From Bacteroides intestinalis DSM 17393 (GTDB taxonomy: Bacteria; Bacteroidota; Bacteroidia; Bacteroidales; Bacteroidaceae), in the NCBI RefSeq assembly GCF_000172175.1, contig NZ_ABJL02000007.1:186001-250000 (forward strand): DNA of 64,000 nucleotides. The letters run 5' to 3'. The notes beneath the pieces are model-generated. The model was not told where the DNA came from, did not search any database, and was given only the letters and a program-made list of their open reading frames with translations. Each line of letters begins with the position of its first letter. Position 1 is the first letter of the stretch. Both the position numbers and the translations under genes were made by a program. Positions 17,988 to 26,383 of this stretch are shown in pieces.

Positions 17988-17995
17988 CAAAGATA
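17988..17995 (-). promoter_or_regulatory. -7 promoter box of the broken lipoprotein gene
   Basis: TATCTTTG on the minus strand, 32 bp upstream of the likely start. It supports the view that this end of the gene is genuine. Confidence 0.55.
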
Positions 17996-18086
17996 GAATT
18001 TTATATCAAAATGTAAGAATAGTTTGGTAATAGTTTACTTCAATACAAAGAATATAACTTTAACCCCGTCAACCGGATTGCAAAAT

Positions 18087-18174
18087 GGCTACACCCTTTC
18101 ACCCGGATGGTGTAGCCCTAAGCATAAAAGGGTGTAGCCATCCGGGAGAAAGGGTGTAGCCATTACAGGGAACT
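18087..18174. repeat. 22-bp periodic array C (four units, first inverted)
   Basis: GGTGTAGCC lies at 18109, 18131 and 18153. Its exact reverse complement GGCTACACC lies at 18087, again 22 bp away, so inversion kept the phase. The whole first unit (18087-18108) is complementary to 18140-18161 at 21 of 22 positions and could form a long hairpin. The motif GATTATTAAC starts at 18175, directly after the last unit. It occupies the middle of the 305-bp gap downstream of the DUF1593 gene; I see nothing else there. Confidence 0.88.
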
Positions 18175-18283
18175 GATTATTAACTATTTATAAGTTTCTA
18201 AATTCATAAAAATGAAGAAACAGACATGGCCGGAAAGACATCCGCACCTTCTCATAAGTTTCTCCGTTGTATAAAAAAATCGG

Positions 18284-19564
18284 TTAATCCTTCAGATATT
18301 GCAACCGTTTTCCCCAGTCTTCCATAACTGCCTGACGCCACTTGTAGACAGTCTCAGCCCCCTGAAGGTTCCGCCAGAACAATGCAGGGTCACTCTTGTC
18401 AGTGTACCAGTTGGGACCCACCTTGCAGTCGGTGGCAGACTCCCGGCCCGGCCACAGGTTTTCAATGGTTATGGCACCTTCCAGCGCAGGAAAACCGGGT
18501 ATATCGGAAGTAATGGTATAGGGGAGCGTGCCGAGGTAATACGTAGAATGACGCACGGCATAATCACCACCTCCGAGGTGGAATCCGTCCCACTCCTGCC
18601 GCCCTATAGTAAGGGTGAAGCAGGCCGAGTCCGCTGGAATATCGGGACGGTCGGGACCTTTGACATGAAACTCGATAATCGAATAGATGGGTACGGTGTC
18701 CGCAGCCGTGGTAAGCCGGTGGAAGACCGGTCGCGAACTGCGTGCGGTTGGTTCGAAGCTGCCTCCCCATGACTCGCCCTCAGGATCATCGGGATTGCCG
18801 TCCATCACATAAAGAAGTGCCGGTGTGTCGCCCATCTTGGGGATGCCCTTGTAATAATTGATAAAGTCTGCGCCAAGATGCCCTGCACCTTTGATGTAAG
18901 CATCATAATATCCGGCATTGTATTTATCTTTCACTTTATTTTGGGTGATAAAACCCCGATAAGAAGCGTTGTCTTCAATCATCCACAAGTTGGGAAAATT
19001 CTCGACTATATAGGCATAACTGTTAGTACTCCACTTTTTGTTAGGACCTCCAATCCAGTAGACACGGATTTTGTCAACAATGTCAGGCGCATCGTGAAGG
19101 GCTTGAGCCACGTCGTCAAGTCCGCCCCACACAGATATCCACAGCGGGCGTTCATCCTGCCGACGCGCACATTGCACTATCCACCGGGAACCTTCGGTGG
19201 GAGTAAGGAATCCCCGATAAGGAGCCGCTCCCTTACGCCCTTGCTTGGTTATGGCGCGAAGTTCTGCGGGAGACATCAGCCCCTTAATATGTTCGGACAG
19301 TTTGGGAAGGTCTTTCTCGTAGAGGTCGATCATGCGGAGAATTTCTTCCCGGTTTCCCGAACCGTAAGAAGGAGAAGAGACAATTCCTTCAAGGTCAAGA
19401 CAATCAGTATACATCAGCAGATGAGCCATTGACTGATTGTCGTCAGGATCCGTTCCCCCGATGTCAGTACTAACGAGCACACGCGGTTTTATAATGTCAG
19501 TAGCCTGAATCTGTGTCCCGATCAGGCCTAAGATCAAAATGGCAAGTAATACTAATCTTTTCAT
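18284..19564 (-). CDS. Secreted DUF1593 protein (nucleoside hydrolase-like fold)
   Basis: A 426-residue exported protein (signal peptide MKRLVLLAILILGLIGTQIQA). The N-terminal domain begins PRVLVSTDIGGTDPDDNQS, the Asp-rich calcium and ribose-binding pattern of nucleoside-hydrolase-like folds, and continues through WISVWGGLDDVAQAL and YWIGGPNKKWSTNSYAYI. The C-terminal domain (about 320-426) is a beta-sandwich. Members often accompany plant-polysaccharide loci and probably act on a glycoside, but no activity is established to my knowledge. It diverges from an AraC regulator 79 bp away, which probably controls it. Confidence 0.85.
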   Translation of the reverse strand: MKRLVLLAILILGLIGTQIQATDIIKPRVLVSTDIGGTDPDDNQSMAHLLMYTDCLDLEGIVSSPSYGSGNREEILRMIDLYEKDLPKLSEHIKGLMSPAELRAITKQGRKGAAPYRGFLTPTEGSRWIVQCARRQDERPLWISVWGGLDDVAQALHDAPDIVDKIRVYWIGGPNKKWSTNSYAYIVENFPNLWMIEDNASYRGFITQNKVKDKYNAGYYDAYIKGAGHLGADFINYYKGIPKMGDTPALLYVMDGNPDDPEGESWGGSFEPTARSSRPVFHRLTTAADTVPIYSIIEFHVKGPDRPDIPADSACFTLTIGRQEWDGFHLGGGDYAVRHSTYYLGTLPYTITSDIPGFPALEGAITIENLWPGRESATDCKVGPNWYTDKSDPALFWRNLQGAETVYKWRQAVMEDWGKRLQYLKD

Positions 19565-19593
19565 GATAGTTTGCTAATTTAAGATTTATTCTG

Positions 19594-19601
19594 CAAATTT
19601 A
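19594..19601 (-). promoter_or_regulatory. -7 promoter box of the DUF1593 gene
   Basis: TAAATTTG on the minus strand, 30 bp before the start codon, in the short region shared with the divergent AraC gene. Confidence 0.6.
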
Positions 19602-19643
19602 CGCTCGAAATTCAATTTAAACCACCCATAAATTCGTAAAAAC

Positions 19644-20492
19644 ATGTCAGATTCCGAGAAATTGAAGACTTTCGATGAAAAACGTGACGAGTTTAAGCCC
19701 TACGGCCTGACGTGTGAGATCTGGCGTCCGCAGCTTATGCCGAAAATCGATCGTCATAACGAGATTGAGCTTAATTATATTCCCGAAGGGGGTATTACCT
19801 ATTTCTTCCCTACAGGAAAAGTGACGGTTCCACCTCGCAAAATTACGCTGTTTTGGGGGCTTATACCCCACAAGATCATTAAAAGTGAATCTGACGCACC
19901 CTATTTTGTGGTCACTATACCGTTTAACCTCTTTTTAGGCTGGAGATTGCCTTCAACCATTGTCAATAGAATTCTCGGAGGGGAAGTTGTAGTCGAGACC
20001 GTCGAGTCAGAGTGCAGACTCGACAAGCCAATGTTTGAGAGGTGGGTTTCTGATATGGCAAGCAAGCAAAATCAGGAGGCGGTAAGCCTTGAGATTCAAG
20101 CCCGAATATTGCGGTTAACAAAAAATATGTCTGTATCCGAAGCCAAGCCCACTGCCATACTTAACCCTGCCGACGCGTCGATTTTGGAAAGGATTGTAGT
20201 CTATATTGCCCACAACCATAACCGCCCAATAAAAATTTCCGATATTGGACGGGCTGTGGGGCTTCACCCCGATTACGCCAATGCTATTTTCAAGAAGGCC
20301 TTTGGTTGCACGTTAAGTCGTTATGTAGCAGAGGAACGGATAGGCCAAGTCAAACGCAAACTTATTCTGACAGACATGAGCATAACGCAGATAGCCTTTG
20401 AATGCGGATTCAATTCAATCAGCCGTTTCAACAATACTTTTTTTAACATCTGCGGACAGACTCCCCGATGCTATCGCGAACAAAACAAGTGA
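19644..20492 (+). CDS. AraC-family transcriptional regulator
   Basis: A 282-residue cytoplasmic regulator. The N-terminal cupin-like sensing domain (about 20-110; HNEIELNYIPEGGITYFFP, LIPHKIIKS) suggests a small ligand such as a sugar. The C-terminal two-HTH domain (about 185-282) shows SDIGRAVGLHPDYANAIFKK and the signature MSITQIAFECGFNSISRFNN. It starts 79 bp from the divergent DUF1593 gene, a classical regulator-target arrangement. The start MSDSEKLKTFDEKRDEF gives a normal length. Confidence 0.92.
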   Translation: MSDSEKLKTFDEKRDEFKPYGLTCEIWRPQLMPKIDRHNEIELNYIPEGGITYFFPTGKVTVPPRKITLFWGLIPHKIIKSESDAPYFVVTIPFNLFLGWRLPSTIVNRILGGEVVVETVESECRLDKPMFERWVSDMASKQNQEAVSLEIQARILRLTKNMSVSEAKPTAILNPADASILERIVVYIAHNHNRPIKISDIGRAVGLHPDYANAIFKKAFGCTLSRYVAEERIGQVKRKLILTDMSITQIAFECGFNSISRFNNTFFNICGQTPRCYREQNK

Positions 20493-20585
20493 AACTATTT
20501 CAGGCTGCTATATAAGTAAGTTTTATCAAAGCCATACCAAAGCCTATCATGCCACTTGAATATACACACTTCACATGATAATTAC

Positions 20586-20612
20586 CATAGGATAATATAT
20601 TTTCCTCCTATG
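20586..20612 (+). terminator. Weak hairpin downstream of the AraC gene
   Basis: CATAGGA (20586-20592) pairs with TCCTATG (20606-20612) across a 13-base AT-rich loop, followed by ATTGTTTCTCCC. It may end AraC transcription; the stem is short and the T-run poor. Confidence 0.35.
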
Positions 20613-20656
20613 ATTGTTTCTCCCTAAATGCTCCATTTTGTGATGCCTACAGATGT

Positions 20657-20722
20657 GATTCAGCAGCGTCACTACTATGAAGCACGTGCTTCACAGTTGT
20701 AAAGCACGATACCCACATCCGT
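20657..20722. repeat. 22-bp periodic array D (two to three units)
   Basis: AAGCACG is at 20680 and 20702, 22 bp apart, and CAC occurs in phase at 20670, 20692 and 20714. The middle unit contains a perfect 16-bp palindrome TGAAGCACGTGCTTCA (20678-20693). GTCACTACTA is repeated at 20668 and 20724. GGTTATCAAC follows at 20741. The rest of the 20493-20964 gap has a weak hairpin and a CCTACAC pair 21 bp apart. Confidence 0.5.
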
Positions 20723-20964
20723 GGTCACTACTAAAATAATGGTTATCAACAAAATACAGATGATTAGTTTTCTTAATGAACATAAGGGATTGACATTTAC
20801 AATCCCTATTTGGAATGGACAAAAACAGGCAGGTGTAAGTAACTTTACCTACACGCCGTTTTTATCTACCTACACCACACTCTAACACCGATGAACAGGG
20901 AGGTACAGAGCATGAGTGCAAGCGTGCAAGTAAAAGTATACTAAAATCTTATGTATGTTTGAGG

Positions 20965-22332
20965 TCAGACTTCTTCCCCCTTCAGCGTTGCGGAACTGGC
21001 TTCGGTAATCTTCACCATTACAAAATCACCCACGCGATGTGTACCCCGGTCGAATACTACCACCCGATTTTGCTCCGTACGTCCTACAAGCTGCTCACGG
21101 GAACGTTTGGAAACACCTTCCACCAACACTTCATACGTCTTGCCGATGCAACGGGCGTTAGACTCGGCAGACAGACGATTCTGCAAAGCGATAATCTCAT
21201 TCAGCCGACGTATCTTCACCTCTTCAGATACATCATCCGGCAGATGCTTGGAAGCATACGTACCCGGACGCTCGGAATATTTAAACATGAAAGCCGAATC
21301 GTAACCACATATTTCCATCAAGGAAAGGGAAAGCAGGTGATCTTCCTCCGTTTCGGAATGGAAACCGGAAAATATATCTGTAGACAGACCACAATCGGGG
21401 ATGATACGACGAATAGCATCCACACGTCCCAAATACCACTCACGGGTATATTTACGATTCATCAATTTCAGAATACGAGAGCTTCCACTTTGTACAGGCA
21501 GATGGATATGCTTACATACATTAGGGACTTGTGCAATGACTTCCAGCGTTTCGTCACTCATATCTTTAGGGTGCGAAGTAGTGAAACGGACACGTACCCC
21601 TGGCGCAGCCTCGGCTACAGTACGGAGCAGCATAGGGAAAGTAACAACCTCCCCATCCGGTTTCTCAAAACGGTAGGAATTTACGTTTTGTCCCAACAGA
21701 GTAACTTCCTTATAGCCTTTAACCACGAGGTCGGACACTTCGTTAAGGATGCTTTCCACATCACGACTACGCTCCCGCCCACGGGTATAGGGAACGATAC
21801 AATACGTACAGAAGTTATTACATCCGCGCATGATGGATACAAATCCGGAAATGTGGTTTCCACAAATACGCGAAGGGATCACATCTCGGTAAGTTTCGGT
21901 AGTAGAAAGCTCCACATTGATAGCTTTCTCGCCTGCCTCTACAGCTGCAACCAGATCAGGAAGAGTGAGATAAGCATCAGGCCCTACCACCAAGTCGACG
22001 TGATGATTCGTTATCAAATCATCCTTTACCCGCTCGGCCATACATCCCAATACTCCCACAATCAGATTTCGTTTTTTCTTTTTAAGTGAATGGAAGAACT
22101 CTAAACGATTCAGGATTTTCTGTTCGGCATTGTCGCGAATGGAGCAGGTGTTCATAAACACGGCATCCGCTTCTTCCAACGTATCTGCCGTTGAGTATCC
22201 CGCCATCTGCATCACAGAGGCAATCACTTCACTGTCCGCCACGTTCATCTGGCAGCCATAGGTTTCAATGAACAACTTCTTGTTGTCATCAGCAGTTGCA
22301 GATTTAAAGTCTGCTCCCGTTATTTTTTCCAT
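20965..22332 (-). CDS. miaB: tRNA-2-methylthio-N6-dimethylallyladenosine synthase
   Basis: Radical-SAM methylthiotransferase acting on i6A37 of tRNAs. The 455-residue protein has the N-terminal UPF0004 domain with its three cluster Cys (ETYGCQMN, NTCSIRD, LGCMAERV), the radical-SAM motif RGCNNFCTYCIVPYTRG near residue 155, and a C-terminal TRAM domain. The start is placed at 22332 (MEKITGADFKSAT). The longer frame to 22413 is rejected because the promoter box at 22358-22365 lies inside it. Single-gene unit converging with the AraC gene. Confidence 0.96.
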   Translation of the reverse strand: MEKITGADFKSATADDNKKLFIETYGCQMNVADSEVIASVMQMAGYSTADTLEEADAVFMNTCSIRDNAEQKILNRLEFFHSLKKKKRNLIVGVLGCMAERVKDDLITNHHVDLVVGPDAYLTLPDLVAAVEAGEKAINVELSTTETYRDVIPSRICGNHISGFVSIMRGCNNFCTYCIVPYTRGRERSRDVESILNEVSDLVVKGYKEVTLLGQNVNSYRFEKPDGEVVTFPMLLRTVAEAAPGVRVRFTTSHPKDMSDETLEVIAQVPNVCKHIHLPVQSGSSRILKLMNRKYTREWYLGRVDAIRRIIPDCGLSTDIFSGFHSETEEDHLLSLSLMEICGYDSAFMFKYSERPGTYASKHLPDDVSEEVKIRRLNEIIALQNRLSAESNARCIGKTYEVLVEGVSKRSREQLVGRTEQNRVVVFDRGTHRVGDFVMVKITEASSATLKGEEV

Positions 22333-22357
22333 AATTTCTTTTTTTTTATTTCGGTTG

Positions 22358-22365
22358 CAAAGATA
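22358..22365 (-). promoter_or_regulatory. miaB -7 promoter box
   Basis: TATCTTTG on the minus strand, 26 bp upstream of the chosen start; it decides that start. Confidence 0.7.
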
Positions 22366-22514
22366 CGCCTTCGGCACTAAATTACAGATGAAATGAGGAA
22401 AAATAACACTCAATAGTTAGAAAATGAAGAATTTCTGATAATTAATGTTAAGAGACTAAACATTTTTGAGGTAGATGTTTGGCGTAAAGCAATTAATTTC
22501 ACAATTTTGTGCAA

Positions 22515-22592
22515 TGAAAGAAACATTAGATTTTTTCATAGTTAAGGTTTAGGTTAAAAAAAATAAGGGGAGCTGTGAAGCTGCCCTTTTTT
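22515..22592 (+). ncRNA. Candidate small RNA with intrinsic terminator
   Basis: TTTG at 22478-22481 and CAATTTTG at 22502-22509 form a near-consensus -33/-7 promoter (20-bp spacer, one mismatch in the -7 box). About 80 bp on, AAGGGGAGCT (22565-22574) and AGCTGCCCTT (22579-22588) make a 10-bp stem with one mismatch and a GTGA loop, followed by six T. No open frame lies between. The terminator cannot serve miaB, which is on the other strand, so an independent short transcript is the simplest reading. Its 5' part is A/U-rich and unstructured. Confidence 0.5.
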
Positions 22593-22629
22593 CATGTTTA
22601 AAAATTGGCTGTAATTCAGATAATTTAGT

Positions 22630-22637
22630 TACCTTTG
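22630..22637 (+). promoter_or_regulatory. -7 promoter box of the 149-aa protein gene
   Basis: TACCTTTG, with TTGG at 22605 as a possible -33 element, 16 bp before the ATG. Confidence 0.6.
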
Positions 22638-22653
22638 GCGATGAAAAACTTAA

Positions 22654-23103
22654 ATGAGTATGGATGACATATTACAGTTTCTGTTAATCGCAGGCATAAT
22701 CGTTATCGGAATTGTCAAACAATTCAAGAAAGAAGCAAAAAAGAACGCTGACAACAGCCCCGCTATGCCCATGCCGGACACAGACTTTGACGATGACGCA
22801 CTGCCCATTCCTGAAAGCTGGGGAAAGACTTATGGCGGATATATCCCCGAAGGTCCCCGACCGGAACCAAAACCCGTTTCCACAGCTAAAGAAGAATACC
22901 AATTCTCTTCTTCAAAACATATTTTTGGAGGAGATCCTGCAAATACATCCCCCAAACCTATTACGGCTCCGCCGAAACAGAAGATTTCTCCTCCTCCATC
23001 CGTACAGCAAAAGCCCGAAACTGATTCCGAATATGCGATCCATTCGGCAGAAGAAGCACGAAAAGCTATTATCTGGTCGGAAATACTGCAACGAAAGTAT
23101 TAA
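22654..23103 (+). CDS. Hypothetical membrane-anchored protein, 149 aa
   Basis: Unrecognised family. One N-terminal membrane helix (ILQFLLIAGIIVIGIVKQF) is followed by a short basic segment, then a long proline-rich, low-complexity cytoplasmic tail (PIPESWGKTYGGYIPEGPRP; PPKQKISPPPS), and ends in a helical piece (SAEEARKAIIWSEILQRKY). The architecture resembles small Bacteroidetes proteins of unknown function such as DUF4834. It stands 93 bp ahead of the CoA-transferase gene and may be cotranscribed with it. The start is ATG 22654 or the second ATG at 22660. Confidence 0.75.
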   Translation: MSMDDILQFLLIAGIIVIGIVKQFKKEAKKNADNSPAMPMPDTDFDDDALPIPESWGKTYGGYIPEGPRPEPKPVSTAKEEYQFSSSKHIFGGDPANTSPKPITAPPKQKISPPPSVQQKPETDSEYAIHSAEEARKAIIWSEILQRKY

Positions 23104-23108
23104 CAAAC

Positions 23109-23147
23109 GGAAAGTTGAGAGTTGAAAATGAAGAGTTGAGAGTAACT
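23109..23147. repeat. GAGTTGA simple repeat before the CoA-transferase gene
   Basis: AGTTGAGAGTTGAAA and GAGTTGAGAGTAA are near-tandem copies in the leader. This type of low-complexity insert recurs before Bacteroides genes, like the AAATTAAAAATT element ahead of metK. Confidence 0.45.
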
Positions 23148-23196
23148 CTTCCGGTAACTTACGAATTTTCACACAGAAAAAATAACTAAATACATT

Positions 23197-24693
23197 ATGG
23201 CACTCAATTACATCTCGGCAGCGGAAGCTGCAAGCCTGATTAAACATGGCTACAACATCGGCTTGAGCGGATTTACTCCCGCAGGAACAGCCAAAGCCGT
23301 TACGGCTGAATTAGCAAAAATAGCAGAAGCAGAACATGCAAAAGGTAATCCCTTTCAGATAGGTATCTTTACCGGTGCTTCTACGGGTGACTCCTGCGAC
23401 GGCATACTTTCACGCGCCAAAGCTATCCGCTACCGTGCTCCTTACACAACCAATTCTGATTTCCGTAAAGCTGTGAACAACGGAGAAATCGCTTATAACG
23501 ACATCCACTTGTCACAGATGGCACAGGAAGTCCGTTACGGTTTCATGGGCAAAGTAAACATTGCCATCATCGAAGCTTGTGAAGTGACTCCCGATGGTAA
23601 AATCTACCTGACTGCAGCCGGTGGTATCGCTCCTACAGTTTGTCGCCTTGCCGACCAGATCATCGTGGAACTGAATGCTGCTCACAGCAAGAATGCTATG
23701 GGTCTGCACGATGTATACGAACCGCTTGATCCGCCTTACCGTCGTGAAATTCCTATCTACAAACCGAGCGACCGCATCGGTCAGCCGTATATTCAAGTAG
23801 ACCCGAAAAAGATTGTAGGTATAGTAGAAACCAACTGGCCGGATGAAGCACGTAGCTTTGCCGATGCCGATCCATTGACTGACAAGATTGGCCAGAATGT
23901 AGCCGACTTCCTGGCTGCGGACATGAAGCGTGGTATTATCCCGTCAACATTCTTACCGCTGCAATCCGGTGTAGGTAACATTGCCAACGCCGTACTTGGT
24001 GCACTGGGACGTGATAAAACGATTCCGGCATTTGAAATGTACACAGAAGTGATTCAGAACTCCGTAATCGGACTGATTCGCGACGGTCGTGTGAAATTCG
24101 GTAGCGCTTGCTCACTGACTGTAACCAACGACTGCCTGCAAGGCATTTATGACGATATGGATTTCTTCCGTGATAAACTGGTACTCCGTCCTTCGGAAAT
24201 CTCTAACAGTCCCGAAGTCGTTCGCCGTTTAGGAGTTATTTCCATCAACACAGCTATCGAAGCTGACCTCTACGGAAATGTAAACTCTACGCATATCGGC
24301 GGTACGAAGATGATGAATGGTATCGGTGGAAGCGGTGACTTCACGCGTAATGCTTATATCTCCATCTTTACTTGTCCGTCCGTTGCCAAAGAAGGCAAAA
24401 TCAGTGCTATTGTTCCGATGGTATCTCACCACGACCACACAGAACACGACGTCAACATCATCATTACCGAACAAGGCGTTGCTGACTTGCGTGGCAAGAG
24501 TCCGAAAGAACGTGCACAGGCAATCATTGAAAATTGTGTTCACCCGGATTACAAGAATATCCTCTGGGATTACCTGAAACTAACCGATGGTAAGTCTCAG
24601 ACTCCGCAAGCTACCCGTGCTGCACTGGCTATGCATGCAGAACTTGCCAAAAGCGGAAATATGCAAAACGTAGACTGGGCACAGTACAAGTAA
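23197..24693 (+). CDS. Acetyl-CoA hydrolase/CoA-transferase family protein
   Basis: A 498-residue cytoplasmic enzyme of the family containing succinyl-CoA:acetate CoA-transferase and acetyl-CoA hydrolase. The two CoA-transferase halves are visible: the N-terminal GLSGFTPAGTAKAV and the C-terminal glycine loop MNGIGGSGDFTRNAY. A glutamate in YTEVIQNSVIGL (about residue 284) is the likely nucleophile. In Bacteroides such an enzyme would exchange CoA between succinate, propionate and acetate in fermentation; which pair it uses cannot be read from sequence. A strong terminator follows at 24703-24741. Confidence 0.9.
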   Translation: MALNYISAAEAASLIKHGYNIGLSGFTPAGTAKAVTAELAKIAEAEHAKGNPFQIGIFTGASTGDSCDGILSRAKAIRYRAPYTTNSDFRKAVNNGEIAYNDIHLSQMAQEVRYGFMGKVNIAIIEACEVTPDGKIYLTAAGGIAPTVCRLADQIIVELNAAHSKNAMGLHDVYEPLDPPYRREIPIYKPSDRIGQPYIQVDPKKIVGIVETNWPDEARSFADADPLTDKIGQNVADFLAADMKRGIIPSTFLPLQSGVGNIANAVLGALGRDKTIPAFEMYTEVIQNSVIGLIRDGRVKFGSACSLTVTNDCLQGIYDDMDFFRDKLVLRPSEISNSPEVVRRLGVISINTAIEADLYGNVNSTHIGGTKMMNGIGGSGDFTRNAYISIFTCPSVAKEGKISAIVPMVSHHDHTEHDVNIIITEQGVADLRGKSPKERAQAIIENCVHPDYKNILWDYLKLTDGKSQTPQATRAALAMHAELAKSGNMQNVDWAQYK

Positions 24694-24702
24694 ATACTTT
24701 AA

Positions 24703-24741
24703 AAACGGGGCTTGCCACCATACAGATAGCAAGCCCCGTTT
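24703..24741. terminator. Bidirectional terminator between the CoA-transferase gene and the dacB operon
   Basis: AAACGGGGCTTGC (24703-24715) pairs perfectly with GCAAGCCCCGTTT (24729-24741). A T-rich run follows on the plus strand (TTTATATTTT) and five T on the minus strand, so it can serve the two converging units. Confidence 0.88.
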
Positions 24742-24760
24742 ATATTTTCTACAAAAGTCA

Positions 24761-24913
24761 TTATACGGCAATCCAACTGCCCAATATTTTTCCTGCATTA
24801 TAAACAATACAAAAACAGAAAGCAACAATACCTATATAGACCAACCAACGAGTAAATTCATTTCCCATAAGCTTTTGCCAAACACTCTTCAATACATCAA
24901 TTATTCCTTTCAT
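24761..24913 (-). CDS. Small membrane protein, 50 aa
   Basis: A short frame reading MKGIIDVLKSVWQKLMGNEF then TRWLVYIGIVAFCFCIVYNA and GKILGSWIAV before a TAA stop. It has an amphipathic N-terminus, a positive residue at the membrane edge and one hydrophobic helix (about 24-40). It lies 32 bp downstream of dacB on the same strand and 20 bp before a strong terminator, so it is probably the last gene of that operon. There is no name for it that I know; coding status is inferred from position and composition. Confidence 0.6.
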   Translation of the reverse strand: MKGIIDVLKSVWQKLMGNEFTRWLVYIGIVAFCFCIVYNAGKILGSWIAV

Positions 24914-24945
24914 TTTAATTGTTTTTCTTACATGAATGATCTACT

Positions 24946-26373
24946 TTATCTTCCTCTAATCACTTCATCACACACGGCATCCTGAAAAGCACGCGCCTTA
25001 GCTCCTGAAAGTACATTTTGGTTCATGATGGCAAAAGCAATCTCATGTCCGTTTGTTGTCCGCAGATAACCTGCCAGACAATTAATAGCTGTAAAAGAAC
25101 CCGTCTTGGCATGTACATTCTTATAAGAAGGAGTTCCGCGTTTCATACGATACTTCAATGTTCCATCTACACCACCGATAGGTAAAGCTTTATATAGTTT
25201 CTGAAAAACATCCGTACGCGAATAGGCAAATTTAAGAAAAGCAATCAACAAATTGGGAGAGATATAGTTATAATTGGAAAGTCCACAGCCATCAGCCAGT
25301 TTATAATAATCCGGATCTTCTCCCAAAGCTTTTATCTGTTTACGGATAACAGAGAGCCCATCTTCATCGGAAATATGCTTTTTACCAGTGGCCTGCGCGC
25401 CCAGACGACAAAGCAAAGCCTCAGCATTCAGGTTATCGCTTTCTTTCATAATCTGGTTGATTACATCCTGAATGGCAGTTTCAAACAAAGCTATTTGAAC
25501 CGAAAGACTATCCTTCTGCAATTCGTTGAAAGCATAATTTACAGGACATTGAATACCTTTCGCCTGCAGACGTTCGAGGAAAGTATGCATAAAGAAATCC
25601 CGTGAAGAATAAATATTCACCATACCGGTACGCTTGCCTTCTACATTCCCTTTTACAACTATGTTGTTACCATTCTGTAGCCAATCCCGGGAAACCCCGA
25701 AACGCCCGGCAGCAGGAGTACGGGATTTGGTTTCATTCGTTACGGTATAATAAGAAGAGGCAGGAACACAATCGAGACTTGCCAAATGACCCCGTTCACC
25801 GGGAGAAGCCGTAACAGTGACCAGACCTTTATTCAGCATCAATGGCGAGAGATAAGGTTGATAGGAGGCAGGCGTATCATCCCAAGCCCAACCGCTTCCC
25901 CAATAAATGGAGTCTTTCATAGAAACATCTCCATATACATGGCCCGATATCACCGAGAATGGGAAACGACTTACCGCATTTACCAATGAATCCAGAGCTT
26001 CATCATCAAATTCAGGGTCATATCCACCCACAACATACAAATCACCTTTCAGCGTATCTTGTTCAATCACGCCCTGATACCATACTTCTGTTTTAAAAGG
26101 ATCATCCGCATCCGGATGGGAAAGGGCGGTAATAGTAGTCAGCAGTTTCATAGTAGAAGCCGGACGAGAGAGCTTATCCGCCTGATAAGTGTATAAAGAC
26201 TTCCCGTCAGTCAAGTCGTATATGGATATGCCAACGTTGGAGCCGACAGGAAGTTGATATTTAATCAAGGTATCCAGACGGGAAGAGAGACCCTTAGCAG
26301 CCGTATTTTGCCCCCATACGGTCACAGGGATAAACAAGAGGGAAAGAACAAGAGACAACAGATATTTTTTCAT
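24946..26373 (-). CDS. dacB: D-alanyl-D-alanine carboxypeptidase/endopeptidase (PBP4, S13 family)
   Basis: Periplasmic penicillin-binding protein that trims or cuts peptidoglycan stem peptides. The 475-residue protein has a signal peptide (MKKYLLSLVLSLLFIPVTVW). The three active-site motifs are complete: SxxK in SRPASTMKLLTT (about residue 72), SxN in ESDNLNAEALL, and KTG in HAKTGSFTAINCLAG near the C-terminus. The large domain insertion typical of S13 enzymes lies between the first two. It follows lpdA by 10 bp. Confidence 0.95.
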   Translation of the reverse strand: MKKYLLSLVLSLLFIPVTVWGQNTAAKGLSSRLDTLIKYQLPVGSNVGISIYDLTDGKSLYTYQADKLSRPASTMKLLTTITALSHPDADDPFKTEVWYQGVIEQDTLKGDLYVVGGYDPEFDDEALDSLVNAVSRFPFSVISGHVYGDVSMKDSIYWGSGWAWDDTPASYQPYLSPLMLNKGLVTVTASPGERGHLASLDCVPASSYYTVTNETKSRTPAAGRFGVSRDWLQNGNNIVVKGNVEGKRTGMVNIYSSRDFFMHTFLERLQAKGIQCPVNYAFNELQKDSLSVQIALFETAIQDVINQIMKESDNLNAEALLCRLGAQATGKKHISDEDGLSVIRKQIKALGEDPDYYKLADGCGLSNYNYISPNLLIAFLKFAYSRTDVFQKLYKALPIGGVDGTLKYRMKRGTPSYKNVHAKTGSFTAINCLAGYLRTTNGHEIAFAIMNQNVLSGAKARAFQDAVCDEVIRGR

Positions 26374-26383
26374 GTTTATCGGG

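Noticed and set aside
20833..20889. CCTACAC repeats and GTGTA...TACAC inverted pair downstream of array D
   Set aside because: Spacing is 21 and 13 bp, not 22, and only two direct copies exist; kept out of the array class.
20959..22089. 376-residue plus-strand frame opposite miaB
   Set aside because: It is antisense to intact MiaB, with composition typical of a shadow frame.
22333..22413. 27-residue N-terminal extension of MiaB
   Set aside because: The promoter box at 22358-22365 lies within it and the extension does not resemble MiaB proteins.
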